64,000 nt of DNA from contig OZ022505.1 of NCBI GenBank assembly GCA_963989385.1, positions 61,817,737 to 61,881,736 of the forward strand, read 5' to 3'. The translations under genes were made by a program, and so were the position numbers. Below are positions 14,001 to 29,000 of the stretch, in pieces. The notes under the pieces are model-generated. The model did not search any database, had not been told where the DNA came from, and worked only from the letters and a program-made list of their open reading frames with translations. Origin of the DNA: Ctena decussata (lineage: Eukaryota > Mollusca > Bivalvia > Lucinida > Lucinidae). Every line of letters begins with the position of its first letter. The first letter of the stretch is position 1.

Positions 14001-17000
14001 CTGATTTACTCTCAATATTAGCACATGCCTGTGCTGGGAAAGATGGACATGCTCATCAATAGATTATTACATTTATTTGTGACCTGTATTACACTGCTAA
14101 TGATTTTATCAACTGTTCTTGTCTTGCCTGGGACTTGTCTGTGCTGATTTACTATCAATATTAGCACATGCCTGTGCTGGGAAAGATGGACATGCTCATC
14201 AATGGATTATTACATTTATTTGTGAACTGTATTACACTGCTAATGATTTTATCAACTGTTCTTGTCTTGCCTGGGACTTGTCTGTGCTGATTTACTATCA
14301 ATATTAGCACATGCCTGTGCTGGGAAAGATGGACGTGCTCATCAATAGATTTTTTTTTCCTAGTGTACTGTACTACATTGCCTATGATTTTATCAACAGT
14401 TCTCGTCTTGCCTGGGACTTGTCTGTGCTGATTTACTATCAATATTAGCACATGCCTGTGCTGGGAATGATGGACATGCTCATCAATAGATTATTACATT
14501 TATTTGTGAACTGTATTACACTGCTAATGATTTTATCAACTGTTCTTGTCTTGCCTGGGACTTGTATGTGCTGATTTACTCTCAATATTAGCACATGCCT
14601 GTGGTTGGAAAGATGGACATGCTCATCAATAGATTATTACATTTATTTGTGAACTGTATTACACTGCTAATGATTTTATCAACTGTTCTTGTCTTGCCTG
14701 GGACTTGTCTGTGCTGATTTACTATCAATATTAGCACATGCCTGTGCTGGGAAAGATGGACATGCTCATCAATAGATTATAACATTTACTAGTGTACTGT
14801 ACTACATAGCCTATGATTTTATTAATTGTTCTCGTCTTGCCTGGGACTTGTCTGTGCTGATTTACTACCAATATTAGCACATGCCTGTGCTGGGAATGAT
14901 GGACATGCTCATCAATAGATTATTACATTTATTTGTGAACTGTATTACACTGCTAATAATTTTATCAACTGTTCTTGTCTTGCCTGGGACTTGTCTGTGC
15001 TGATTTACTCTCAATATTAGCAAATACCTGTGCTGGGAAAGATGGACATGCTCATCAATAGATTATTACATTTATTTGTGACCTGTATTACACTGCTAAT
15101 GATTTTATCAACTGTTCTAGTCTTGTCTGGGACTTGTCTGTGCTGATTTACTCTCAATATTAGCACATGCCTGTGCTGGGAAAGATGGACATGCTCATCA
15201 ATAGATTATTACATTTATTTGTGAACTGTATTACACTGCTAATGATTTTATCAACTGTTCTTGTCTTGCCTGGGACTTGTCTGTGCTGATTTACTATCAA
15301 TATTAGCACATGCCTGTGCTGGGAAAGATGAACATGCTCATCAATAGATTATTTTATTTACTAGTGTACTGTACTACATTGCCTATGATTTTATCAACTG
15401 TTCTCGTCTTGCCTGGGACTTGTCTGTGCTGATTTACTATCAATATTAGCACATGCCTGTGCTGGGAATGATGGACATGCTCATCAATAGATTATTACAT
15501 TTATTTGTGAACTGTATTACACTGCTAATGATTTTATCAACTGTTCTTGTCTTGCCTGGGACTTGTCTGTGCTGATTTACTCTCAATATTAGCACATGCC
15601 TGTGCTGGGAAAGATTGACATGCTCATCAATAGATTATTACATTTATTTGTGAACTGTATTACACTGCTAATGATTTTATCAACTGTTCTTGTCTGGCCT
15701 GGGCATTGTCTGTGCTGATTTACTATCAATATTAGCACATGCCTGTGCTGGGAAAGATGGACATGCTCATCAATAGATTATTACATATACTTGTGTACTG
15801 TGTAACATTGCTTATAAATGATTTCATCAACTGTTCTTGTCTTGCCTTGTACTTGTCTGTGCTGATTTATTATCAATATTAGCACATGCCTGTGCTGGGA
15901 AAGATGGACATGCTCATCATTAGAGTATAACATATACTTGTGTACTGTATTACATTGCTTATGATTTCATCAACTGTTCTTGTCTTGCCTGGGACTTGTC
16001 TGTGCTGATTTACTATCAATATTCTGGACAATGTATCATTTAAGGTGTCCCTATATGTTTCACAATACTGTCAATAGCAGCATATGCTTGTTCTGGCAAT
16101 GGGTAACTTCATTTAAAGATTTTGATAGCTACCAGTTTGACTCTTCTGCTCCTTACATAGAAAACAACTAAAGCATCAGTTCCCATCTTGCCTGGGACTT
16201 GTCTGTGCTGATTTACTATCAATATTAGCACATGCCTGTGCTGGGAAAGATGGACATGCTCATCAATAGATTATAACATTTACTAGTGGTCTGTATTACA
16301 TTGCTTATGATTTCATCAACTGTTCTGGTCTTGCCTGGGACTTGTCTGTGCTGATTTACTATCAATATTAGCACATGCCTGTGCTGGGAAAGATGGACAT
16401 GCTCATCAATAAATTATTGCATTTACCTGTGAACTGTATTACATTGTTTCTGATTTTATCAACTGTTCTCGTCTTGCCTGGGACTTGTCTGTGCTGATTT
16501 ACTATCAATATTAGCACATGCCTGTGCTGGGAAAGATGGACATGCTCATCATTAGAGTATAACATTTATTTCTGTACTGTATACTATTGCTTATCATTTT
16601 ATCAACTGTTCTTGTCTTGCCTGTGACTTGTCTGTGCTGATTTACTATCAATATTAGCACATACCTGTGCTGGGAAAGATGGATATGCTCATCAATAAAT
16701 TATTACATTAACCTGTGAACTGTATTACATTGTCTATGATTTTATCAACTGTTCTTGTCTTTCCTGGGACTTGTCTGTGCTGATTTACTATCAATATTAA
16801 CACATGCCTGTGCTGGGAAAGATGGACATGCTCATCAATAGATTAAAACATTTACTAGTGTACAATTCTACACTGCCTTCGATTTTATCAACTGTTCTTG
16901 TCTTGCCTGGGACTTGTCTGTGCTGATTAACTATCTATATAAGCACATGCCTGTGCTGGGAAAGATGGACATACTCATCATTAGAGTATCAGATATACTT

Positions 17001-20000
17001 GTGTAATGTTTTACATTGCTTATCATTTTATCAACTGTTCTCGTCTTGCCTGGGACTTGTCTGTGCTGAGTTACTATCAATATTCTGGACAAAGTATCTT
17101 TTAAGGTGTCCCTATATGTTTCACAATACTGTCAATAGCAGCATATGCTTGTTCTGGCAATGTGTAACTTCGTTTAAAGATTTTAATAGCTTACAGTTTG
17201 ACTCTTTTGTCCTTACATAGAAAACAACTAAAGCATCAGTTCACATCTTGCCTGGGACTTGTCTGTGCTGATTTACTATTGATATCAGCACATGCCTGTG
17301 CTGGGAAAGATGGACATGCTCATCAATAAATTATTACATTCACTAGTGTATGGTATTACACTGCTTATAATATTAGCAACTATTCTTGTCTTGCCTGGGA
17401 CTTTTCTGTGCTGATTTACTATCAATTTAAGCACATGCCTGTGCTGGGAAAGATGGACATGCTCATCAATAGATTATACCATTTACTTGTGTACTGTATA
17501 ACATTACTTATGATTTCATCAACTGTTCTAGTCTTGCCTGGGACTTGTCTGTGCTGATTTACTCTTAATATTAGCACATGCCTGTGCTGGGACAGATGGA
17601 CATGCTCATCAACAGATTATAACTTTTACTTGTGTACTGTATAACATTGCTTATAATTTTATCAACTGTTCTTGTCTTGCCTGGGACCTGTCTGTGCTGA
17701 TTTACTATCAATATTAGCACATGCCTGTGCTGGGAAAGATGATCATGCTCATCATAAGAGTATAACATTTACTTGTGTACTGAATAACATTGCTTATCAT
17801 TTAATCAACTGTTCTCGTCTTGCCTGGGACTTGTCTGTGCTGATTTACTATCAATATTAGCACATGCCTGTGCTGGGAAAGATGGACATGCTCATCAATA
17901 GATTATTACATTTACTTGTGTACTATATAACATTGCTAATGATTTTCTCAACTGTTCTCTTCTTGCCTGGGACTTGTCTGTGCTGATTTACTATCGATAT
18001 TAGCACATGCCTGTGCTGGGTAAGATGGACATGCTCATCAATAGATTATAACATTTACTTGTGTACTGTATTACACTGCTTATGATTTCATCATTTGTTC
18101 TTGTCTTGCCTGGGACTTGTCTGTGCTGATTTACTATCAATATTAACACATGCCTGAGCTGGGATAGATGGACATGTCCATCAATAGATTCTCACATTTA
18201 CTTGTGTACTGTATTACACTGCTTATGATTTCATCAACTGTTCTTGTCTTGCCTGGGACTTGTCTGTGCTGATTTACTATCAATATTAGCACATGCCTGT
18301 GCTGGGAAAGATTTTGACATGCTCATCAATAGAGTATAACATTTACTTGTGTACTGTATAACATTGCTTATCAGTTTATCAACTGTTCTCGTCTTGCCTA
18401 GGACTTGTCTGTGCGGATTTACTATCAACATTAGCACATGCCTGTGCTGGGAAAGATAGAGATGCTCATCAATAAATCATCACATGTACCTGTGAACTGT
18501 ATTACATTGTTAATGATTTTATCAACTGTTCTTGTCTTGCCTGGGACTGGTCTGTGCTGATTTACTATCAATATTAGCACATTCCTGTGCTGGGAAAGAT
18601 GGACATGCTCATCAATAGAGTATAACATTTACTTGTGCACTGTATAAAATTGCTAATCATTTTATCGACTATTCTCGTCTTGCCTGGGACTTGTCTGTGC
18701 TGATTTACTATCCATATTAGCACATGCTTGTGCTGGGAAAATGGACATGCTCATCTATCAGATATTATATTTCCTAGTGTACTGTATTACACTGCTTATA
18801 AAATTATCAACTGTTCTCGTCTTGCCTGGGACTTGTCTGTGCTGATTTACTATCAATATTAGCACATGCCTGTGCTGGGAAAGATGGACATGCTCATCAA
18901 TAGATTATTACATTTTCTAGTGTACTGTATTACATTGCTTATGATTTTATCACCTGTGTTCGTCTTGCCTGGGACCTGTCTGTGCTGATTTACTATCAAT
19001 ATTAGCACATGCCTGTGCTGGGAAAGATTGACATGCTCATCAATAGAGTATAACATTTACTTGTATACTGTATAACATTGCTTATCAGTTTATCAACTGT
19101 TCTTGTCTTGCCTAGGACTTGTCTGTGCGGATTTACTATCAACATTAGCACATGCCTGTGCTGGGAAAGATAGAGATGCTCATCAATAAATTATTACATT
19201 TACTTGTGTACTGTATTACATTGCTAATGATTTTATCAACTGTTCTTGTCTTGCCTGGGACTTGTCTGTGCTGATTTACTATCAATATTAGCACATGCCT
19301 GTGCTGGGAAACATAGAGATGCTCATCAATAAATCATTACATTTACCTGTGAACTGTATTACATTGTTTATGTATGATTTTATCAACTGTTCTTGTCTTG
19401 CCTGGGACTTGTCTGTGCTGATTTACTATCAATTTAAGCACATGCCTGTGCTGGGAAAGATTGACATGCTCATCAATAGATTATTACATTTACTAGTGTA
19501 CTGTATTACATTGCTTATGATTTTATCACCTGTGTTCGTCTTGCCTTCACAATACTGTCAATAGCAGCATATGCTTGTTCTGGCAATGTGTAACTTCATT
19601 TAAAGATTTTAATAGCTACCAGTTTGACTCTTTTGTCCTTACATAGAAAACAACTAAAGCATCAGTTCACAGCTTGTCTGGGACTTGTCTGTGCTGATTT
19701 ACTATTGATATCAGCACATGCCTGTGCTGGGAAAGATGGACATGCTCATCAATAAATTATTACATTCACTAGTGTACGGTATTACACTGCTTATAATATT
19801 CGCAACTATTCTTGTCTTGCCTGGGACTTTTCTGTGCTGATTTACTATCAATTTAAGCACATGCCTGTGCTGGGAAAGATGGACATGCTCATCAATAGAT
19901 TGTACCATTTACTTGTGTACTGTATAACATTGCTTATGATTTCATCAACTGTTCTAGTCTTGCCTGGGACTTGTCTGTGCTGATTTACTCTTAATATTAG

Positions 20001-23000
20001 CACATGCCTGTGCTGGGACAGATGGACATGCTCATCAACAGATTATAACTTTTACTTGTGTACTGTATAACATTGCTTATAATTTTATCAACTGTTCTTG
20101 TCTTGCCTGGGACCTGTCTGTGCTGATTTACTATCAATATTAGCACATTCCTGTGCTGGGAAAGATGGACATGCTCATCAACAGAGTATAACATTTACTT
20201 GTGTACTGTATAAAATTGCTAATCATTTTATCGACTATTCTTGTCTTGCCTGGGACTTGTCTGTGCTGATTTACTATCAATATTAGCACATGCCCGTGCT
20301 GGGAAAGATGGACATGCTCATCAATAGAGTATAACATTTACTTGTGTACTATATAACATTGCTTATCAGTTTATCAACTGTTCTCGTCTTGCCTGGGACT
20401 TGTCTGCGCTGATTTACTATCAACATTAGCACATGCTTGTGCTGGGAAAATGGACATGCTCATCTATAAGATATTATATTTCCTAGTGTACTGTATTACA
20501 CTGCTTATTATATTATCAACTGTTCTCGTCTTGCCTGGGACTTGTCTGTGCTGATTTACTATCAATATTAGCACATGCCTGTGCTGGGAAAGATGGACAT
20601 GCTCATCAATAGATTATTACATTTTCTTGTGTACTGTATTACATCGTTTATGATTTTATCAACTGTTCTTGTCTTGCCTGGGACTTGTCTGTGCTGATTT
20701 ACTATCAATATTAGCACATGCCTGTGCTGGGAAAGATGGACGTGCTCATCAATAGATTATTACATTTACTAGTGTGCTGTATTACATTGCTAATGATTTT
20801 ATCAACTGTTCTCGTCTTGCCTGGGACTTGTCTGTGCTGATTTACTTTCAATATTAGCACATGCCTGCGCTGGGAAAGATGGACATGCTCGTCAATAGAT
20901 GATTACGTTTACTTGTGTACTGTATTACATGTACATTGCTAATGATTTTCTCAACTGTTCTTGTCTTGCCTAGGACTTGTCTGTGCTGATTTACTATCAA
21001 TATTAGCACATGCCTGTGCTGGGAAAGAAGGACATTTTCATTAAAAGATTATTACATCTAGTTTTGGACTTTATTACATCGTTAATGATTTAATCAACTG
21101 TTCTCATCTTACTTAGGACTTTTCTGCTCAGATTTAGTATCAATATTAGCACATATATGTGCTGGGAATGTCCGAGATGTTCATCAATACATTGTCAAAT
21201 ATTCTTGTGTACTTTATCACGTTGGTTATGATTTAATCAACTATTCTCTGCTTGCCTGGGACAGATCGGTGTTGATTCACTGTCAATATGAGCACATGCC
21301 TTTGCTAAGGAAAATGGTTTTAGCAACTGATCTTTCTCACCACTAATCTACCTTCGACTTTAGTGCAGTTTGGTGCTTGAGAAGTACGACATTTTAACAA
21401 AAGACTTTAAGATATATTACATGTATCTGGCTATTAATATTAGAAAACTAATTTATATTGTCTGCATATTCTGCCACAAATTTAAATGCAGAAGTGTCCA
21501 TTTCAGAATAATGGAGGTGTTCAGCAGTCACTGGAAATATGGATCCTGTTATCCTTCATGTCTACTGACAATCTTACCTCAAAAATAATTGACTGATTGT
21601 TTTCCTTCAGGTAGAAAGCAAAAACATATGAGCTGCGACAGGAGAAAACCAACAATGTGGTTGTGCGCCCAGTGCAGACTCAATTCAGCCACGGGATCCA
21701 ACTTGTTTGACCAGACTCATTGTTAAGTGCTCAAAGGGTAGCTTAGGGTCTAAGCTACCTTCATATGGACAGCGAAGACTCTGATCAGACTGGGCAGATG
21801 CCCAGGCTGATCTGAGTCTGTGCTGGGCGCACAACCACATTGTTGGTTTTGTCGCGTCGTGGCTCATATGTACATGTATATATGAGAGTTTGGAAACATT
21901 ACTGTTGCATTATCTCTGTTACCCCTTCTCATTTGGAGCACTAATATGGTTAAAGTTACCCTCCATGTCTACTGACAATCTTACCTCAAAAATAATTGAC
22001 TAATTGTTTTTCTTCAGGTAAAAAGCAAAAACATATGTATACATGAGAGCTTGAAGATATTATGGTTGCATTATCTCTGTTAACCCTTTTCATATGGAGC
22101 ACTGTTAAAGTTTGGAAAATATGGTTAAAGTTACCCTCCATGTCTACTGACAATCTTACCTCAAAAATAATTGACTGATTGTTTTTTCTTCAGGTAGAAA
22201 GCAAAAACATATGTATACATGAGAGCTTGAAGACATTATGGTTGCATTATCTCTGTTACCCCTTCTCATTTGGAGCACTAATATGGTTAAAGTTACCCTC
22301 CATGTCTACAGACAATCTTACCTCAAAAATAATTGACTGATTGTTTTTCTTCAGGTAGAAAGCAAAAACATATGAGCCATAACACGAGAAAACCAACAAT
22401 GTGGTTGTGCGCCCAATGCAGACTCAGATCATCCTTGGTATCAGCACAGCCAATCAGATTCTTCGCTAAGCGCTTAAAGGATAGCTAAGGGTCTAAGCTA
22501 CCTCCATGCGGACAGCGAAGACTCTGATCAGACTGGGCGGATGCCCAGGCTGATCTGAGTCTGCGCTGGGTCCACAACCACATTGTTGGTTTTGTCGTGT
22601 CATGGCTCATATGTACATGTATATATGAGAGTTTGGAGACATTACTGTTGCATTATCTCTGTTACCCCTTCTCATTTGGAGCACTAATATTGTTAAAGTT
22701 ACCCTCCATGTCTACTGACAATCTTACCTCAAAAATAATTGACTGATTGGTTTTTTTTCAGGTAGAAAGCAAAAACATATGTACATGTATATATGAGAGT
22801 TTGGAGACATTACTGTTGCATTATCTCTGTTACCCCTTCTCATTTGCAGCACTAATATGGTTAAAGTTACCCTCCATGTCTACTGACAATCTTACCTCAA
22901 AAATGACTGATTGTTTCTTCAGGTAGAAAGCAAAAACATATGTACATGTATATATGAGAGTTTGGAGACATTACTGTTGCATTATCTCTGTTACCCCTTC

Positions 23001-26000
23001 TCATTTGGAGCACTAATATGATTAAAGTTACCCTCCGTGTCTACTGACAATCTTACCTCAAAAATAATTGGCTGATTGTTTTTTTCTTCAGGTAGAAAGC
23101 AAAAACATATGTATACATGAGAGCTTGAAGACATTATGGCTGCATTATCTCTGTTACCCCTTCTCATATGGAGCACTGTTAAAGTTTGGAAAATATGGTT
23201 AGAGTTATCCTCCATGTCTACAGACAATCTTACCTCAAAAATAATTGACTGATTGTTTTTCTTCAGATAGAAAGCAAAAACATATGTGTACATGAGAGTT
23301 TGACGACAGCTACAGAGAACATCGACGGCCATTTTGAGAAACTGGACTTCTATCCATGACATACTGTGCTGCTGCATCTCCTCCATTTTCAACCGCACTG
23401 ATGCATATAGCTGAAAATAGTTTTGACCGTACAAATAATGTTATATTTTCTTATTTCTCGGGGCTAGATATGGTGACTATTTAGATAACCATATTAATCC
23501 TATTAAACGTCCAGGGGGCATTGCATTTTACGAAGGGGGGCGTTACGAGAGAGCCTAAAGTGTAATAAATCAGCCACTACCAAAATACCTCTAATAAACA
23601 GTATTAAGGTGAATGGGTTTACTTTCAGAGTAAGCAACTTTTTGCCTCCCTTCTCAGTAGGGGTCAACTCTTTAAAAAAAATAATTTGCTCCTTTAGAAG
23701 CAAAATCTTTCTTTTAAGAGTAGACTCCATTTGAAGGAGTTACCTCATCCAGAGGAGCAAACAGGAATTTGTGCAAGTAAATATGAAATTATTTTCTGAA
23801 AAGAGACAGGGGCGTTTACTAGAGCAAAGGCATTTACTAGGATTAATATGGTATAAACATATAAATAGCTTGACATATTTGCTATGCACATATTCTACTA
23901 TTCATGATGTTGGTTGGTTGGTTGGTTGGTTGTTTGGGGTTTAACGGCCCTTTGAGACAGTATTTCAGTCTATATCGGACCGTCTCTCAAAGAGAGGGAG
24001 AAAGTAGAGAGAAATGATAGACAAGAGAAAAAATGTCCAAACAACCCCCACCCGCACCTATTGCAAGCACAGTAAGCCCTTGCCCTACCACTATTCAAAC
24101 AAGTAGGACGCCCCGGCACTGTAAGTTACACGCAGCACCTTCGCACCACCCAACCGCCCCCTCTATTCATGATGACTTGATTAAACTGTGTCTACTTTTC
24201 ATTTCTCTGAAGTGTTCTTTGTTTCAAATATCATCTCAGAATGTATTTGAGCTGGGACACAATAAAACCAACAAATGGCATGTGTGCCCAGAGAAGACTC
24301 AGATCAACCTGGGCATGTGCCCAGTCTGATCAGACTATTCGCTGTGCACTGAAATGGTAGCTAAAAGTCTAAGCTAGCTCCACACAGACGGCGAAGACTC
24401 TGGTCAGACTGGGCAGATGCCCAGGCTGATCTGAGTCTTTGCTGGGCGCACATGCCACTTTGTTGGGTTTGTTGTGTCGCGGCTCATTAGTTCTGCATCG
24501 TCAGTCTGGTAACATCACGCTCAATTGTGATGATCACCCGTAACGCTTGCATGTTTCAGTTCACCTCACAAAACCATCACAATGTTTAGTATGACCTGCT
24601 TATGCTTACTGTTGACATTTGGACCAGTCTGTAATTATTTTTAGCACAACCATCCTACATCTGGGAGCCCTACTTTGGGTTCTTGTTACAGAAACATGGC
24701 GCAAACAAGTGAATGTTGATATATATTTGACTTGTTTTGTCCAAGAAAAACAAAGTTTTCTGTCAATTACAGTGTTACAATCAAATGCAACTGCAAAGCT
24801 TGGTATTTATCTGTACTCCATTTTGTCTGCTACACAGAAGTTTCAACCTATTTCATGTAAGAAAAGTATCAAGGGGTTGTTGTCACATCCTGACATGATT
24901 GTTATAATGTAGCCATCATGACAGATATGCTTTTCCATCACACTTCATGCTTCTGTCCTATGAAGCCATCTTAAGGTAAAAATAAGTACCACATCATAAC
25001 AACATGCCACGTCCAATTGCTGATGTCAGGTTTTATGTATCTACAAGCGCTTGCTTTGGGTGCAAAGTAGTATATATTGAAAGGTAACAATGTGAAAAAT
25101 TGCATTAGAATGGGGATTGCTGTATACAAAATTGTCATTTGAGGCCGTATATCATTGGTTTGAAAGTCACTAATTGTGCCTTATGGCTCCACTGATGCAT
25201 ACCCGTAGAACATAACTTGCGACCATAAAACTAACAATTCACCTACCCAAATGACAATTTTGAATATAGTTACCAACTAAATGAAGACTGATTTTGATGA
25301 CACCTTTTCCTGTTTCTCCATACAGCATCAGGCAGATCTAATGAGGACCCACAACAATTGTTTTACTCAAAATGAAAAAAGCTTATTTCAAAATTTCATC
25401 AAAATCTGTCCTTAAACAGAAGCATTAATAAAAAGAAAATCTAAAATATATCTACAATATTTTAAAACTCACTTCAAAATCTTACCTTGTTTTCAAATTT
25501 TAAGCTTTGCATATGGTTCATATACCTATTACAGTAGAATAAATATCTCTGCAAGGCAGACCTAGACTCCTGAAATGTATAAATATCAAATGAGCCGGGA
25601 CACGACAAATCCAACGAAGTGGCATGTGCACCCTGCAAAGACTCAGACCAGCCTGGGCATCCGCCCAGTCTGATCAGAGTCTTTGCTGTGCATAGGGATG
25701 TAGCTTAGGGATGTAGCTTAGACTCTTAGCTACCCTTTAAGTGTAAACCGAAGACTCTGATCACACTGGGCCAATTCCCAGGCTGATCCGAGTCTTTGCG
25801 TGGCGCAATGCCACGTTTTTGGTTCTCTGGGCAAATAGTCCGTCACAGTTCGTCCAAATATCTGCGCAAACAGTCTCAGCAAACAGTGTAGGTCCAGATC
25901 AGCCTGTACCATCATTGTTTGCCAACATTTTTGGAAAACATCAAAATTTGCCAAAACTTGAATATGACAAAAGTCAATTATGGGAACATTTGTGCTGTAT

Positions 26001-29000
26001 GAATATTGATAGAAGCCACTGGTATTGAATATGTACTCAATTCAATTTTTACTTTTTTTTTTTTTTTTGTTATTTCTTATTTGTCCTTTTTTTATTACTG
26101 ATATTTTTTAGCATATACTTCCTAGCCTAAATACACAGATGCAAAAGGAAGTATACACTTTTTGAATGCACATATTATTTTTTTATTTTTCACTGCTCAG
26201 GTATGAAATTGTGTCCGAAACGTTACTCAAGAAACATTAATGTGGCATATAAAATAAAAACTAAATAAAAGGCTTGACAAGCAGCACTATATGTACATGT
26301 CTATTTTGCTCTTTTTCCAAAAGCACCATAATAGAACATAAGATTAAGCCCTTAATCAGTACAGTGGAAAAAGGCTTAAGACCATGAAAATCAGTTCCTG
26401 CCATAGGTAGTTCCAGCCATCCATGTTAAGTTTCTATTTTAATTGATCTCAAAGGACCCAAGAATGAGTTCTAGTCAGGTGGGTTAAAAGCTATCAGAGT
26501 TCAAGCCATCAAAATTCTATTATATTTGAAATCTAAACAAAAAAAACTAGAAACATGGTAACTAATAGGGCCCCGCCTTTAAGAAACTGTTGATGACATT
26601 TAAGTCATATGTGCCCAACCAGAAATAACAATACCAGCATTCTATTATCATGTTGTTCCTTCATATTCAATATGCTGTTTGAAATTAAGCCTCTGGTAGT
26701 GTCATTAAGATATGGGCAAAATACACAATCATGATTGATTAAAACATGGGCAACAACTCTGTGAAGCAGGAAACTGATGTTACCATTCTTGCATTCTGCA
26801 CACCTTCAGATCATGATGCTTCATATTTGTACCAAGTTTTATAAAAAATATCTTCAAAGGCTTTAAAGTTATACAGCGGACAAGATCTTCATACCTAAAA
26901 TAACAGAGTGAAGGTGTAGTTATGGTTCCTTTTCTCTACACATTGTCTGATGATGTTTATATTTGTACCAAGTTTTGTGAAAATATCTTAAACAGTTTTA
27001 AAGTTAGAGAGCAAACACGTTTTCTAGACTGTAAGCTACCAAGGGGAAATTTAGATGAAGTTACAGTTCTTATTCTCTGCTCACTGTCTGATGATGCTTT
27101 ATATCATGTACAAGTTTTATGAAAATATCTTTGATGGTTTTAAAGCTATAGAGCGGACATGATTTCTATATTTAAAATTACAAAGGGGCATAATTCAGTA
27201 AAAAATGTAGGCACAGTTTGGATTCTTGTTCTCTGCACATCACCTGATGATGCTTTACACTTGTACCAAGTCTTGTGAAAATATCTCTAATGGTTTCAGA
27301 GTTAAAGAGCTGACACGATTTCTGTACTCAAAATTTTGAAGGGGCATAAGTTAGTAAATAATGTAGGCAGTGTTATGGTTTTTGTTCTCTGCATATTGAC
27401 TGATAATGCTTGACATTTTTAACAAGTCACATGAAAATACCTCTTAACGGTTTCAGATTTATGAAGCGGACATGATTTCTGTACTCAAAATAACAAAGGG
27501 GTATAAATCAGTAAATAATAAAAGGGGTATAATTCAGTAAATAATGTAGGCAGAGTTATGGTTCTTGTTCTCTGCACATCGTCTGGCGATGCTTTACATT
27601 TGTACCAAGTCTTGTGAAAATATCTTTATTGGTTTCAGAGTTATAGAGCAGACACAATTTCTGCACTCAAAATTTCAAAGGGGCATCATTCAGTAAACAA
27701 TGTAGGCAGAGTTTGGATTCTTGTTCTCTGCACATCGTCTGATGATGCTTTACATTTGTGCCAAGTCTCGTGAAAATATCTTTATCTGTTTCAGAGTTAC
27801 AGAGCAAACACAATTTCTGTACTCAAAATTACAAAGGGGCATAATTCAGTTAATACTGTAGGCAGAGTTATGGTTCTTGTTCTCTGCACATCGTCTGATG
27901 ATGTTTTACATTTGTACCAAGTCTCGTGAAAATATCTTTAACGATTTCAGAGTTATGGAGCGGACAGGATTTCTGTACTCAAAATTTCAAAGGGGCATAA
28001 TTCAGTAAATACTGTAGGCAGAGTTATGGTTCTTGTTCTCTGCACATCGTCTGATGATGCTTTACATTTGTACCAAGTCTCGTGAAAATATCTTTATCTG
28101 TTTCAGAGTTATGGAGCGGACATGATTTCTGTACTCAAAATTCAAAGGGGCATAATTCAGTAAATATTGTAGGTAGAGTTATGGTTCTTGTTCTCTGCAC
28201 ATCGTCTGATGATGGTTTACATTTGTACCAAGTCTCGTGAAAATATCTTTATCGGTTTCAGAGTTATTGAGCGGACACGAAATGATGACGGACGGACAGA
28301 TGGACGGACGGACGGACGGACAGACAGACAGACGGACGGACAAGGTGATTACTATAGGGCCTCCGCAGACTTCGTCTGGCGGGGCCCTAAAAAACACAAT
28401 GTTTGCGTTACATTACATGATGGCAAAGTTGTCAGACAGAAACAGAGGTTGTGCCGATGGCATGCAATGCACTAGAGTCAGGACTGATGGGCTATAAAGT
28501 GTATACTGTCTTTTGTCTCTGAGTATAGTTTCTTTTTCAGACAAAATATGAGCACAAATAGCTATCTTTGATATTAACCCTGTTGCACTCAGAATGGCCA
28601 AAACTCTATAGAGTTTTGGCCATTCTGTGTGCAAAAGGGTGGGTTAATGACCCTGTTGCACTCAGAACGGCCAAAACTCTTTGGAGTTTTGGCCGTTATG
28701 ACTGCAACAGGGTTAAAGCAGATGCAAATTCAAAATTCTGCAAAGACCCTACCTCCTGGCTGTCTCTGGCTTTTTTGGCCTCATCCTCATCATATCTGTT
28801 ACAGTTGTACCATGATGAGCCGTGGGGTTCCCAGGGGCCCAGACACACCCAGCAGAAATCAGCTTTACAGTTTTGATTCTTACAGATCATGTGGTTACAA
28901 CCACCATCCTTCTCTATGGTAACATGGCATTTTGGGCATTCCTGTGCAAAAGAATATCAACAATAAGCTCCAGGGCTCAGCTGTTCAAAACTTACAATGT

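Larger units (their letters stand above)
21540..23233 (-). repeat. Tandem array of exon 11 3' ends (seven extra copies with donor sites)
   Basis: The last ~67 nt of exon 11, its GT donor and ~50 nt of intron, plus ~55 nt of other sequence, form a ~168-bp unit. Donor-side copies (plus-strand CTTACCTCAAAAAT) lie at 21573, 21980, 22155, 22317, 22723, 22891 and 23052; the real exon is at 23229. Most copies still read VFAFYL on the minus strand, and six of the seven keep GAG|GTAAGATTG intact. None contains the start of the exon or its acceptor. Two copies carry a MITE at the same internal position. Confidence 0.9.

Noticed and set aside
11588..20337. Many ~65-residue frames with [20 protein letters not shown] on the minus strand
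   Set aside because: They are translations of the 143-bp satellite monomer. The period is not a multiple of three, so frames break at each unit, and they lie in an intron.
11546..21330. CRISPR array
   Set aside because: Whole monomers are repeated with no unique spacers, in an animal intron.
23991..24329. Pro-rich 98-codon frame
   Set aside because: Runs from a C-rich low-complexity tract into a GGCTCA MITE.
28188..28497. Frames with [13 protein letters not shown] repeats
   Set aside because: Translation of the GGAC/GACA microsatellite at the end of a tandem-unit element.
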